Both the position numbers and the translations under genes were made by a program. Below, piece after piece: positions 1-10,341 of a DNA stretch of 56,865 nucleotides. Numbering within the stretch: position 1 is the stretch's first letter; each line of letters begins with the position of its first letter. Origin of the DNA: HGM04593 sp045657945 (GTDB lineage: Bacteria > Bacteroidota > Bacteroidia > Bacteroidales > Bacteroidaceae); assembly GCA_045657945.1 (NCBI GenBank), contig JAZOUB010000048.1, positions 1-56,865 on the forward strand, given 5' to 3'. The notes under the pieces were generated by a model. It searched no databases, was not told the DNA's origin, and saw only the letters and a program-made list of their open reading frames with translations.

Positions 1-234
1 AAGGCATAACGACAATAAGAAAAATTTAGAAAACAGATTAAAGATAAATTCTGCTGTTAAATTAAATCTTTATTTATATCACCCCAGAGTTTTCAGGTTA
101 TCAAAATTATATGCTTGATTTTGAAATCCCTCAGAATTTTACGTTGACCCCCAATTTTCGTAGGCAACCGGCGGCATGACACAATACAGACACAAAAAGA
201 AAAAAGATGTCAACTTTCGTTAACATCTCGCTTG

Positions 235-308
235 CTCTTCAGGTAGGACTTGAACCTACGACCCCCTGATTAACAGTCAGGTGCTCTAACCGACTGAGCT
301 ACTGAAGA
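235..308 (-). tRNA. tRNA-Asn (GTT), copy 1
   Basis: The reverse complement folds as a standard 74-nt cloverleaf. The acceptor stem TCTTCAG/CTGAAGA has seven pairs, the D stem is GCTC/GAGC, the anticodon stem CCTGA/TCAGG encloses CTGTTAA (anticodon GTT, asparagine) and the T stem GTAGG/CCTAC encloses TTCAAGT. The discriminator base is G and no CCA is encoded. It is identical to the second copy 48 bp away and lies downstream of it on the same strand, so one transcript probably carries both. Confidence 0.97.
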
Positions 309-356
309 ATATATCGGAACTTTTTTCTTTAATTCAGCGATGTTCCATCTCGCTTG

Positions 357-430
357 CTCTTCAGGTAGGACTTGAACCTACGACCCCCTGATTAACAGTC
401 AGGTGCTCTAACCGACTGAGCTACTGAAGA
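357..430 (-). tRNA. tRNA-Asn (GTT), copy 2
   Basis: Same 74-nt cloverleaf as copy 1, with anticodon GTT. It is the promoter-proximal gene of the pair. The bases just 3' of both tRNAs are also repeated (the string atctcgcttg precedes each on the plus strand), so the duplicated unit is slightly longer than the mature tRNA. Confidence 0.97.
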
Positions 431-458
431 ATTTTTGTCATCCTTTTCGTTTGACGTT

Positions 459-491
459 GCAAAAGTAGTACATCTTTTTGTGACGTGCAAA
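459..491 (-). promoter_or_regulatory. Promoter of the tRNA-Asn pair
   Basis: On the minus strand TTTG (491-488) is followed after 20 bp by TACTTTTGC (467-459). This fits the Bacteroidetes primary sigma consensus TTTG-N19-21-TAnnTTTGC. The predicted transcription start is about 20 bp before the first tRNA base at 430. Confidence 0.8.
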
Positions 492-580
492 TTTTTCGGC
501 TTTTTTTTCTTCACGAATATAAAAATATCAACTTTTTCAGCCGTTTTTATTAAAAAATCCAAAAAGAACCTCCCAAAACA

Positions 581-611
581 TGTTATTCATAAAGCAAAAG
601 TGTATCTTCGC
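581..611 (+). promoter_or_regulatory. Weak promoter upstream of the S41 peptidase
   Basis: TATCTTCGC at 603-611 matches the -7 consensus TAnnTTTGC with one mismatch; the -33 position (about 580-582) is poor. The implied start near 618 lies downstream of the first ATG of the long open frame (435) and 24 bp upstream of the ATG at 642. This supports 642 as the real start codon. Confidence 0.4.
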
Positions 612-641
612 GGTTACTATCAAAAAAAAATCAAGCGAACG

Positions 642-2303
642 ATGAAAAGTAAAATATTCACACTATTGCTGATTCTTGCAACACTGCCAAGCATTACAAT
701 GAAGGCTGATGACAAGCACAAATTTCACTTGTCACGACAGGTTCAAATAATAAATTCGATAATAAAGGACCTCAACCTTTTTTACGTAGATAGCATCATG
801 CCCGAAATAATGATAACCAAGGGTATAAACGCAATGCTTGCCAACCTTGACCCCTACACCCAGTACTACCCAAAAGACAAGGCCGAGGAACTTAAAATGA
901 TGACTACAGGAAAATACGCCGGCATAGGCTCTGTAATCCGTTTCCACACCGACAAGAACACAACCGTACTCTCCGAGCCATACGAAGGCATGCCGGCACA
1001 GAAAGCAGGACTGAAAGCAGGAGACCTTCTTATAACTATCGACGGCAAACCGGTCAAGGGCATGAACACCGATAGCGTCAGCGATATGCTACGCGGAGAA
1101 CCTGGCACAAAACTCACAATTGAATATGAGCGACCGGGAAAGAAAGGAACTTCCAAAGTAAAAATAGAACGCGAGAGCATTGCCATGCCCGCTATTCCCT
1201 ATTATGGCCTGCAGGAGAACAACATCGGTTTCATACAGCTGACAAGTTTCACCGACGGTTGTGCCAAGGAGATGCGCCGCGCCATCATTGAGCTCAAGAA
1301 ACAGGGAGCCACATCATTTGTAATTGATCTCAGAAGCAATGGCGGTGGACTGCTCAACGAAGCGGTAGATATTGTAAACCTATTCATCCCCAAGGGACAG
1401 ACCATTGTCACGACAAAGGGCAAGACAAAGCAGGCGAACGAAGTCTATGTTACGACAAATGACCCAATAGACCTAAACTCCCCGATAGCAATACTTGTTG
1501 ATGGCGAGACAGCGTCGGCATCGGAAATTGTCGCCGGTTCATTGCAGGACCTTGACAGAGCCGTAATCATTGGCAGCCGCACATACGGCAAAGGACTTGT
1601 CCAAAGCACAAGGGAAATCACCGACGGCGGTTATCTTAAGCTGACAACGGCAAGATACTACATACCAAGCGGACGATGCGTGCAGGCGCTCGACTACTCA
1701 CATGTCATTGACCAGGGCAAGACATCACGCGTCCCCGACAGCCTGACAACCGTATTCCACACCGCAGCCGGTCGTGAGGTGCGCGACGGCGGTGGCATAC
1801 GCCCCGATGTAGAGCCAAAATCAGAGGAACTCTCCACCCTGCTCTATTACCTCATGCGTGACATGGCAATATTCGACTTTGCCACAGAATACACATTGAA
1901 GAACGAGACGATCGCCCCGGCCGAGACATTCGAGATTAGCGACCGGGACTATGATGAGTTCAAGAAGTTGCTGAAATCACGTAATTTCAGCTATGACCTG
2001 ATAAGCGTGAAGGTATTGAACGACCTTAAGAAGGCAATGGAATTCGAAGGATTTGCCGAGATTGCCAAGGAGGAGATAGCCTCACTCGAGAAGAAACTGC
2101 AGGCCAATCTCGACCACTCGCTCACGCACTTTGAAAAGGACATCAGGATTCTAATAGCATCCGAGATTGTCACACGCTATTATGGCCAGAAAGGCACAAT
2201 CATTTACAGTCTGAACAAAGACACCGAACTGAAAGAAGCATACACAATTCTTGTAAACGAAAAGAGGTATAAGGAAATACTCACACCAAAGAATAATAAG
2301 TGA
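642..2303 (+). CDS. S41 family C-terminal processing peptidase (Prc/CtpA-like)
   Basis: A 553-residue exported serine protease. The start at 642 gives a signal peptide (MKSKIFTLLLILATLPSITM); the open frame continues upstream to 435 but that part is low-complexity and overlaps the tRNA promoter. A PDZ domain (about residues 86-175) precedes the S41 catalytic domain (about 190-330). The catalytic pair is visible: Ser292 in ETASASEIVAG and Lys317 in TYGKGLVQ, 25 residues apart as in E. coli Prc. A C-terminal helical region of about 150 residues follows. Family members cleave periplasmic or envelope proteins near their C termini; the substrate here is unknown. It is a single gene closed by a strong terminator. 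Confidence 0.93.
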   Translation: MKSKIFTLLLILATLPSITMKADDKHKFHLSRQVQIINSIIKDLNLFYVDSIMPEIMITKGINAMLANLDPYTQYYPKDKAEELKMMTTGKYAGIGSVIRFHTDKNTTVLSEPYEGMPAQKAGLKAGDLLITIDGKPVKGMNTDSVSDMLRGEPGTKLTIEYERPGKKGTSKVKIERESIAMPAIPYYGLQENNIGFIQLTSFTDGCAKEMRRAIIELKKQGATSFVIDLRSNGGGLLNEAVDIVNLFIPKGQTIVTTKGKTKQANEVYVTTNDPIDLNSPIAILVDGETASASEIVAGSLQDLDRAVIIGSRTYGKGLVQSTREITDGGYLKLTTARYYIPSGRCVQALDYSHVIDQGKTSRVPDSLTTVFHTAAGREVRDGGGIRPDVEPKSEELSTLLYYLMRDMAIFDFATEYTLKNETIAPAETFEISDRDYDEFKKLLKSRNFSYDLISVKVLNDLKKAMEFEGFAEIAKEEIASLEKKLQANLDHSLTHFEKDIRILIASEIVTRYYGQKGTIIYSLNKDTELKEAYTILVNEKRYKEILTPKNNK

Positions 2304-2350
2304 TAAAAGACGAACGGATGACCAGCAGGTCATCCGTTCGTCTTTTATCA
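2301..2350. terminator. Perfect 23-bp inverted repeat, bidirectional terminator
   Basis: The arms 2301-2323 and 2328-2350 are exact inverted complements around the loop AGCA. The left arm contains the TGA stop of the peptidase gene. The outer bases are A/T-rich (aaaaga / tctttt), giving U-rich tails both ways. It separates two convergent genes. Confidence 0.9.
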
Positions 2351-2375
2351 CTTCACCACAATAGAGCGAAAAACA

Positions 2376-2804
2376 TTATTTATCCCACTCTTCTACCACA
2401 TCCACCACCACTTGCCCGTTGCGTGAACCAATGACAAATGCCCTGTCACCTTCGAGCGTGCGCGCCACAGTCTCAACAGCTGTAACCACCTTTATCTGAG
2501 ACTCCGACGTGTAGAGAGACTTCTCATTGTCGCCATTTGCATATCGTCTCATTACAAGCACCGAATCACTCTTTAGAGGAGCACCTGAATACAACAGACT
2601 ATCACCCACAAACACTTGACATTCACCACCCTCAAAACCATCGGAGAACGATATTTTGCACGACGATTGATTCTCGGTCTTATAATCCATCTCCGTTACC
2701 GCATAATAGGTAAAGAGCAACATCACCAATAACAGCACCGCAAAGAAAAGCACATTGCCTTTCAAAAAACGCATATTAGATTTACTACTTTTTTTAGTAC
2801 GCAT
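2376..2804 (-). CDS. Small single-pass membrane protein, function unknown
   Basis: 142 residues: a basic N terminus (MRTKKSSKSNMRFLKG), one transmembrane helix at about residues 16-36, then a mostly polar domain with beta-rich character. Met11 (start at 2774) is an alternative start. I recognise no family. The predicted topology is N-in with the C-terminal domain outside. It has its own promoter and is convergent with the S41 peptidase gene. No motif suggests an enzymatic role. Confidence 0.7.
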   Translation of the reverse strand: MRTKKSSKSNMRFLKGNVLFFAVLLLVMLLFTYYAVTEMDYKTENQSSCKISFSDGFEGGECQVFVGDSLLYSGAPLKSDSVLVMRRYANGDNEKSLYTSESQIKVVTAVETVARTLEGDRAFVIGSRNGQVVVDVVEEWDK

Positions 2805-2822
2805 AGAGTCTCATAATTTTTG

Positions 2823-2854
2823 GCGAAGATAGCAATATTCAGGCATACAGACAA
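2823..2854 (-). promoter_or_regulatory. Promoter of the small membrane protein gene
   Basis: Minus strand: TTG (2854-2852), 20 bp, then TATCTTCGC (2831-2823), which is one mismatch from TAnnTTTGC. The box is identical to the one upstream of the S41 peptidase. The predicted start lies about 10-15 bp before the ATG at 2804. Confidence 0.55.
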
Positions 2855-2933
2855 TTCAAATGAAAACTTTCACCAATGGAAAAACAAAAATGCACATTTT
2901 CGCCAACGAAGTGACAAAATATGCGTCAAATGC

Positions 2934-2965
2934 TTGCACCATACACTAATTATTGCTAAATTTGC
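2934..2965 (+). promoter_or_regulatory. Promoter of the rimP-nusA-infB operon
   Basis: TTG (2934-2936), 20 bp, then TAAATTTGC (2957-2965), a full match to the Bacteroidetes -7 consensus. The predicted start near 2972 leaves a leader of about 90 nt before rimP, in which a terminator-like hairpin sits. Confidence 0.75.
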
Positions 2966-2982
2966 AGTGTAAGATGATTGAG

Positions 2983-3007
2983 GAGGGGCCGACAAGCCCC
3001 TCTTTTT
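2983..3007 (+). terminator. Terminator-like hairpin in the rimP leader
   Basis: GAGGGGC (2983-2989) pairs with GCCCCTC (2996-3002) across a 6-nt loop, directly followed by TTTTT. It lies between the promoter at 2934-2965 and rimP at 3061. It would therefore either stop leader transcripts at about 35 nt or act as an attenuator for the operon that encodes NusA. Confidence 0.65.
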
Positions 3008-3060
3008 CATACCGACACCACAAGAAATCATATCATACATCAAAATAGAACAGAAACTAT

Positions 3061-3528
3061 ATGATTGACAAACAACAAGTAATTGACCTCACCAACGAGT
3101 GGTTAGCCGACAAAGAGTATTTTTTGGTAGATGTTGTCATCAGCAAGGATGACAAGATAACAGTTGAGATTGACCACGCCGATGGTGTGTGGATAGAGGA
3201 CTGCGCAGACCTGAGCCGTCACATCGAGAACAGTCTCAGCCGCGAAACCGAAGACTACGAGCTCGAGGTCGGTTCGGCAGGTCTCGGCCAGCCATTCAAG
3301 GTGGTACAGCAGTACAAGAATCACCTGGGTCTTGAGGTAGAGGTGCTCACAAAAGACGGTCGCAAGCTTAAAGGCATACTCAAGGATGCCGACGAGAGCA
3401 ATTTCACTATCACCACCAGCAAGAAGGTGAAGTTGGAAGGCGCAAAACGTCCAACCCTTGTCGAGGAGGATCAGCAGTTCGCCTACGACAGCGTAAAATA
3501 CACGAAATACATAATAAATTTTAAATAA
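3061..3528 (+). CDS. rimP: Ribosome maturation factor RimP
   Basis: 155 residues, matching the RimP family. The N-terminal alpha/beta domain carries the conserved pattern DVVISKDDKITVEID followed by the CADLSRHIE stretch and LEVGSAGLGQPFK. The C-terminal SH3-like domain includes LKGILKDADESNFTI. RimP acts in maturation of the 30S subunit. It is the first gene of the cluster, one base before nusA, the order seen in most bacteria. Confidence 0.95.
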   Translation: MIDKQQVIDLTNEWLADKEYFLVDVVISKDDKITVEIDHADGVWIEDCADLSRHIENSLSRETEDYELEVGSAGLGQPFKVVQQYKNHLGLEVEVLTKDGRKLKGILKDADESNFTITTSKKVKLEGAKRPTLVEEDQQFAYDSVKYTKYIINFK

Positions 3529-3529
3529 A

Positions 3530-4789
3530 ATGGCAAAGAAAGAAGAAACAATCAGCCTTCTTGATACATTTCAAGAATTCAAGGAGTCGAAGAACATCGA
3601 CCGCACAACAATGATCAGCGTACTCGAGGAGAGTTTCCGCAAAGTAATCGTAAACCTTTTCGGCACAGACGAGAACTACTCAGTCATCGTAAACCCCGAC
3701 CGTGGTGACTTTGAGATCCAGCGTCGCCGCATCGTCGTTGCCGACAACGAGGTAAAGGACAGCAACCTCGAGATCTCACTCAGCGAGGCACAGCTCATCG
3801 ACGACACATTCGAAGAGGGCGAGGAGGTTAGCGAAATCGTCAACTTTGCCGAGTTCGGCCGCCGTGCCATCCTCAACCTGCGCCAGACACTCGCTTCGAA
3901 GATTCTTGAGTTGGAGAAGGACAGCCTCTACCACAAGTACAGCGAGAAAATCGGTCAGATTGTAAGCGCCGAGGTTTACCAGATCTGGAAGAAGGAGCTT
4001 CTTCTCGTTGACGACGAAGGTAACGAGCTCATTCTCCCAAAGAGCGAGCAGATTCCAAGCGACTTCTACCGCAAGGGCGACCACGTACGTGCAGTCGTTG
4101 CACGTGTTGACAACCAGAACAACAATCCAAAGATTATCCTCAGCCGCACATCTCCAATGTTCCTTCAGCGTCTTTTCGAGCTCGAGGTTCCCGAGATTAA
4201 CGACGGCCTCATCACAATCAAGAAGATTGCACGCATCCCAGGCAAGCGCGCAAAGATTGCCGTTGAGACATACGACGAGCGCATTGACCCGGTAGGTGCT
4301 TGCGTTGGTGTAAAGGGTTCACGTATCCACGGTATCGTACGCGAGTTGCGCAACGAGAACATCGATGTAATCCCATTCACATCAAACATCGAGCTCTTCA
4401 TCAAGCGTGCCCTTAACCCCGCCAAGATTCAGGAGATCAAGCTCAACGAAGAGCAGAAGGTTGCCGATGTAAACCTCAAGAAGGAGGAAGTTTCACTTGC
4501 TATCGGTAAGGACGGTCTCAACATCAAGCTTGCAAGTATGATTACCGAATACACAATCAACGTATATCGCGAGATCGACGAGCAGCAGGAGGATGACATC
4601 TACCTCGACGAGTTTGCCGACGAGATTGAGGAGTGGGTAATCGAGGCCATCAAGGGTATCGGTCTCGACACTGCAAAGGCGGTGCTCAACGCTCCACGCG
4701 AGGTACTCATTGAGAAGGCCGACCTTGAGGAGGATACCGTTGACCATGTAATCGAAGTGCTTCAGGCAGAGTTCGAAGACGAGGAATAA
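3530..4789 (+). CDS. nusA: Transcription termination/antitermination factor NusA
   Basis: 419 residues. Domains in order: NusA N-terminal RNA-polymerase-binding domain (about 1-130), S1 domain (about 140-205, GDHVRAVVARVD), KH1 and KH2 (about 230-350, including GVKGSRIHGIVREL and SLAIGKDGLNIKLAS), then a short acidic C-terminal tail with a helix-hairpin-helix-like segment (IKGIGLDTAKAVL). The protein binds RNA polymerase and nascent RNA and modulates pausing and intrinsic termination. The hairpin in this operon's leader makes autogenous control plausible, but that is inference. Confidence 0.97.
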   Translation: MAKKEETISLLDTFQEFKESKNIDRTTMISVLEESFRKVIVNLFGTDENYSVIVNPDRGDFEIQRRRIVVADNEVKDSNLEISLSEAQLIDDTFEEGEEVSEIVNFAEFGRRAILNLRQTLASKILELEKDSLYHKYSEKIGQIVSAEVYQIWKKELLLVDDEGNELILPKSEQIPSDFYRKGDHVRAVVARVDNQNNNPKIILSRTSPMFLQRLFELEVPEINDGLITIKKIARIPGKRAKIAVETYDERIDPVGACVGVKGSRIHGIVRELRNENIDVIPFTSNIELFIKRALNPAKIQEIKLNEEQKVADVNLKKEEVSLAIGKDGLNIKLASMITEYTINVYREIDEQQEDDIYLDEFADEIEEWVIEAIKGIGLDTAKAVLNAPREVLIEKADLEEDTVDHVIEVLQAEFEDEE

Positions 4790-4820
4790 ACAACAGGAAA
4801 ACCTATAAAACAGATTACGA

Positions 4821-7631
4821 ATGAAGATTAGACTAAATAAAGTACAAAAGGAACTCAACATTGGCCTCTCGACCATCGTGGAATTCCTGCAGAAGAAGGG
4901 CTTCGAGATAAAGGAAGACCCCAACGCAGTTGTCCCCGAAGCAGGTTATGAGATGCTTATCGAGGAGTTCAGCGCCGACAAGAAGGCACGCATGCAATCG
5001 GACAACTTTACCAAGGAACGCCTTAACAAGGAGAAGCCCAAGGCAGCTTCTGTTGTCGAGGAGAAGCCAGTGGTAAAGGAGCCCGTTGTCGTTGAAGAGA
5101 AGAAGGCCGAGCCTGTTGTAAAGGAGACTCCAAAGAGAGAGCAGCCCACAATCAAGGTTACCGGCAAGATTGACCTTGACGCGCTCAACAGAAAGCCTGC
5201 ACATGCAAAGAAGGAGGAGCCAAAAAAGGCTGAGCCTGTTGCTGCAGCACCTGCGAAGGAGCCAGTGCAGGAGGTAAAACCGGTTGAAAAGCAGCCTGTT
5301 GTTGAGGAGCCTGTTAAGGCCGAAGCACAGGAGGCAGCACAGCCACAGCTCACTCAGGTCGAGGAGGTCGAAGCTCCAAAGTTGAAGATTATGGGACAGA
5401 TTGACCTTTCGTCAATCAACCAGTCAACCCGCCCCAAGAAGAAAAGCAAGGAGGAGAAGAAGAAGGAGCGCGAGGAGAAAGACAAGCAGCGCGAGGAGCA
5501 GCGCAAGCAGCAGCGCGAGGCACAGCGCCAGAACCACGAGGGTGGCGAGAAGAAGAAACGCCAGCGCATCAACAGCCAGCGCGTCGATATAAACGATGTA
5601 AAAGAGAACAACAATAACGGTAACGACAACAAGGATTGGAGTGCGAACCGCAACAAGAGCAACAACCAGTCGCAGGGTAGCCGCAAGGATCGCGACCGCC
5701 AGCACAAGCGTTTCGACAAGAGCGATGTAAATGACGAGGATGTATCAAAGCAGATAAGGGAGACACTCGACCGCCTTACCAACCGCGGCAAGAACAACAA
5801 ATCGGCTAAATACCGTAAGGAGAAGCGCGACATGGTTGCCGAGCGCCAGATGCAGCAGATGAACGAGGAGATGGAGCAGAGCAAGGTTCTGCAGCTCACC
5901 GAGTTCGTTACAGCAAACGAACTTGCGAGCATGATGAACATCTCGGTTACACAGGTAATCGCAACCTGTATGAGCATTGGCATGATGGTATCAATCAACC
6001 AGCGTCTCGATGCTGAAACCATCAACATCGTTGCCGAAGAGTTCGGTTACACAACCGAGTATGTGAGCGCCGAGGTTGCCAACGCAATTGAGGAGGATGC
6101 AGACACCGAGGAAGACTTGGTACCACGCGCACCAATCATCACCGTGATGGGACACGTTGACCATGGTAAGACATCACTTCTCGACTACATCCGCAAGGCA
6201 AACGTAATCGCCGGTGAGGCCGGCGGTATTACACAGCACATCGGTGCATACAATGTACAGATGGAGAGCGGCAAGCACATCACATTCCTTGACACCCCTG
6301 GTCACGAGGCATTTACAGCGATGCGTGCCCGCGGTGCAAAGATTACCGACATCGTAATCATCATCATCGCCGCTGATGACAATGTGATGCCCCAGACAAA
6401 AGAGGCTATCAACCACGCCATGGCAGCCGGTGTGCCCATTGTATTCGCAATCAACAAGTGCGACAAGCCTACAGCCGATCCTAACAAAATCAAGGAGTCT
6501 TTGGCTAACCTTAACATGCTCGTTGAGGACTGGGGCGGTAAGTACCAGTCGCAGGAGATCTCGGCAAAGGCCGGTATGGGTGTTGAGGAGCTCATGGAGA
6601 AGGTATTGCTTGAGGCCGAAATGCTCGACCTCAAGGCTAACCCCAACCGCAAGGCAACAGGTTCAGTCATTGAGTCAACACTCGACAAGGGTCGTGGTTA
6701 TGTAGCGACAGTACTCGTACAGAACGGTACTTTGAAGGTTGGCGACATTGTTGTTGCAGGAACCCAGTGGGGTAAGGTAAAGGCCATCTTCAACGAGCGT
6801 AACCAGCGCATCAAGGAGATTCGTCCTGCCGAGCCTGCACTTATCCTTGGTCTCAACGGTGCACCTGCAGCAGGTGACACATTCAACGTTGTTGACAGCG
6901 AGCGCGAGGCACGTGAGATCACCGGTAAGCGCGAGCAGTTGCAGCGTGAGCAGGGATTGCGCACACAGAAGATGCTTACACTCGACGAGGTGGGCCGTCG
7001 CATTGCACTCGGTAACTTCCAGACCCTCAATATCATTGTCAAGGGTGACGTGGACGGTTCTATCGAGGCTCTCAGCGACTCGCTCATCAAGCTCTCTACC
7101 GAGACTATCCAGGTGAATGTAATCCACAAGGCAGTCGGTCAGATTTCGGAGAGCGACGTGAGCCTTGCAGCAGCATCGGATGCCATTATCGTAGGTTTCC
7201 AGGTACGTCCTTCTGTAACAGCACGCAAGGTTGCCGAGAACGAGGGTGTTGACATCCGCATCTACTCTATCATCTACGATGCTATCGAGGAGGTGAAAGC
7301 CGCTATGGAGGGTATGCTTGCTCCAATCGTCAAGGAGGAGATTACTGCAACCATCGAGGTACGCGAGACATTCCACATCAGCAAGGTTGGAACAGTTGCC
7401 GGCTGTATGGTACGCGAGGGTAAGGTTAAGCGCACAGACCGTGCACGCCTCATCCGCGACGGTATCGTTATCCACACAGGCTCACTTGCAGCACTCAAGC
7501 GCTACAAGGAGGATGTGAAAGAAGTCGGTACAAACTTCGAGTGCGGTATCAGCCTGACATCACAGGATGACATCAAGGTTGGCGACATCATTGAAACATT
7601 TGTAGAGGTTGAAGTTAAGCAGAAACTGTAA
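4821..7631 (+). CDS. infB: Translation initiation factor IF-2
   Basis: 936 residues. An N-terminal IF2_N domain (about 1-55) is followed by a long low-complexity Lys/Glu/Pro/Ala and Arg/Gln-rich linker (about 70-340), then a second IF2_N-type domain (about 350-415). The GTPase domain shows G1 GHVDHGKT at 444-451, G3 DTPGHE and G4 NKCD. Domains II-IV complete the protein to EVEVKQKL. IF-2 recruits initiator tRNA to the ribosome. It lies 31 bp after nusA and 3 bp before cvpA. Confidence 0.98.
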   Translation: MKIRLNKVQKELNIGLSTIVEFLQKKGFEIKEDPNAVVPEAGYEMLIEEFSADKKARMQSDNFTKERLNKEKPKAASVVEEKPVVKEPVVVEEKKAEPVVKETPKREQPTIKVTGKIDLDALNRKPAHAKKEEPKKAEPVAAAPAKEPVQEVKPVEKQPVVEEPVKAEAQEAAQPQLTQVEEVEAPKLKIMGQIDLSSINQSTRPKKKSKEEKKKEREEKDKQREEQRKQQREAQRQNHEGGEKKKRQRINSQRVDINDVKENNNNGNDNKDWSANRNKSNNQSQGSRKDRDRQHKRFDKSDVNDEDVSKQIRETLDRLTNRGKNNKSAKYRKEKRDMVAERQMQQMNEEMEQSKVLQLTEFVTANELASMMNISVTQVIATCMSIGMMVSINQRLDAETINIVAEEFGYTTEYVSAEVANAIEEDADTEEDLVPRAPIITVMGHVDHGKTSLLDYIRKANVIAGEAGGITQHIGAYNVQMESGKHITFLDTPGHEAFTAMRARGAKITDIVIIIIAADDNVMPQTKEAINHAMAAGVPIVFAINKCDKPTADPNKIKESLANLNMLVEDWGGKYQSQEISAKAGMGVEELMEKVLLEAEMLDLKANPNRKATGSVIESTLDKGRGYVATVLVQNGTLKVGDIVVAGTQWGKVKAIFNERNQRIKEIRPAEPALILGLNGAPAAGDTFNVVDSEREAREITGKREQLQREQGLRTQKMLTLDEVGRRIALGNFQTLNIIVKGDVDGSIEALSDSLIKLSTETIQVNVIHKAVGQISESDVSLAAASDAIIVGFQVRPSVTARKVAENEGVDIRIYSIIYDAIEEVKAAMEGMLAPIVKEEITATIEVRETFHISKVGTVAGCMVREGKVKRTDRARLIRDGIVIHTGSLAALKRYKEDVKEVGTNFECGISLTSQDDIKVGDIIETFVEVEVKQKL

Positions 7632-8124
7632 TATATGAACCTTTTGGACGTGCTCCTGCTGGCAATGATGACAATTGGATTCCTCATTGGCTACCAGGTT
7701 GGAGCTGTTAGACAGATTTCGTTTGGAGCAGGCATTGGAATAGGCCTGCTCCAGGCGATAGTTCTGTATCCAAAGGTTGGGGTGTGGATGTTAGACAAGA
7801 CCGGGTGGCCCGACTGGATTTGCGCCACTATTGCCTTTACCCTCATTCTTACGGCAGTAATAACATTGATACACATTGCCGGCGGAATAGTATTGAGCAT
7901 ACTTAAGATATTACACCTCAGGACAGTTGAACGCATCATCGGCGCCCTCTTCTTCACCTACATTGCCACACTGTTGCTTGCGGCAATAGTGCACATCAGC
8001 GACCGTTTCTCGCCCGACAACATGGTTCTGGGCAAAACATCGCAGAGAGAATCCTTGTTATACAAGGAAATTGTAGGCAGATCCATCTGGGTCATTGAAG
8101 AGGCAAAGCAAGAGTTAACGACTG

Positions 8125-9567
<1,443 letters not shown>

Positions 9568-9582
9568 TAAACAAAAAGGATT

Positions 9583-10341
9583 ATGGAAAATTTACTTGAA
9601 ATAAAAAACCTTCACGCCACCATCGATGGCAAAGAGATACTTAAAGGAATAAACCTCACCATCAAGGCAGGCGAGGTACACGCCATAATGGGCCCCAACG
9701 GTTCGGGCAAGAGCACACTCAGCAATGTACTTGTGGGGCACCCGGCATACACCGTTACCGAGGGTGAGGTGATATACAAGGGCAAGAACCTGCTCGAGCT
9801 CTCTCCCGAGGACCGCAGCCACGAGGGACTCTTCCTCTCGTTCCAGTACCCTGTGGAGATACCCGGCGTGAGCATCACCAACTTCATGCGCGCAGCCATC
9901 AACGCAAAGCGCGAATACCTGAAGCAGGAACCCATGAGCGCAGGCGACTTCCTGAAGCTCATGCGCGAGAAGCGTGCGCTCGTTAACCTCGACAGCAAGC
10001 TTGCCAACCGTTCAGTGAACGAAGGCTTCAGCGGTGGCGAGAAGAAACGTAACGAGATATTCCAGATGGCAATGCTCGAGCCAACATTGAGCATCCTTGA
10101 CGAGACCGACTCTGGACTCGACATTGATGCACTGCGCATTGTTGCCGAGGGCGTGAACAAGCTCAAGCGCCCCGACACATCGAGCATCGTCATTACCCAC
10201 TACCAGAGACTGCTCGACTACATCAAGCCCGACATTGTACATGTACTCTACAACGGCCGCATAGTAATGACCGCAGGCCCAGAACTCGTTCAGGAGCTCG
10301 AGGAGCGCGGATATGACTGGATTAAAAACGAGAACCAATGA
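9583..10341 (+). CDS. sufC: Fe-S assembly ATPase SufC
   Basis: 252 residues, ABC-type ATPase. Walker A GPNGSGKST at 37-45, signature FSGGEKKRNE near 150, Walker B LSILDETDSGLDID near 170, and the H-loop ITHYQR. The signature and Walker B forms are typical of SufC and not of transporters. It drives conformational change in the SufBCD scaffold. It lies 15 bp after sufB and overlaps sufD by 4 bp. Confidence 0.97.
   Translation: MENLLEIKNLHATIDGKEILKGINLTIKAGEVHAIMGPNGSGKSTLSNVLVGHPAYTVTEGEVIYKGKNLLELSPEDRSHEGLFLSFQYPVEIPGVSITNFMRAAINAKREYLKQEPMSAGDFLKLMREKRALVNLDSKLANRSVNEGFSGGEKKRNEIFQMAMLEPTLSILDETDSGLDIDALRIVAEGVNKLKRPDTSSIVITHYQRLLDYIKPDIVHVLYNGRIVMTAGPELVQELEERGYDWIKNENQ

Noticed and set aside
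435..641. Upstream extension of the S41 peptidase frame to ATG 435
   Set aside because: It is Phe/Lys-rich, has no homology pattern, overlaps the tRNA promoter and would hide the signal peptide that begins at 642.
5354..6028. Ser/Arg/Phe-rich minus-strand frame within infB
   Set aside because: It is the complement of the low-complexity linker of IF-2 and has no coding character.
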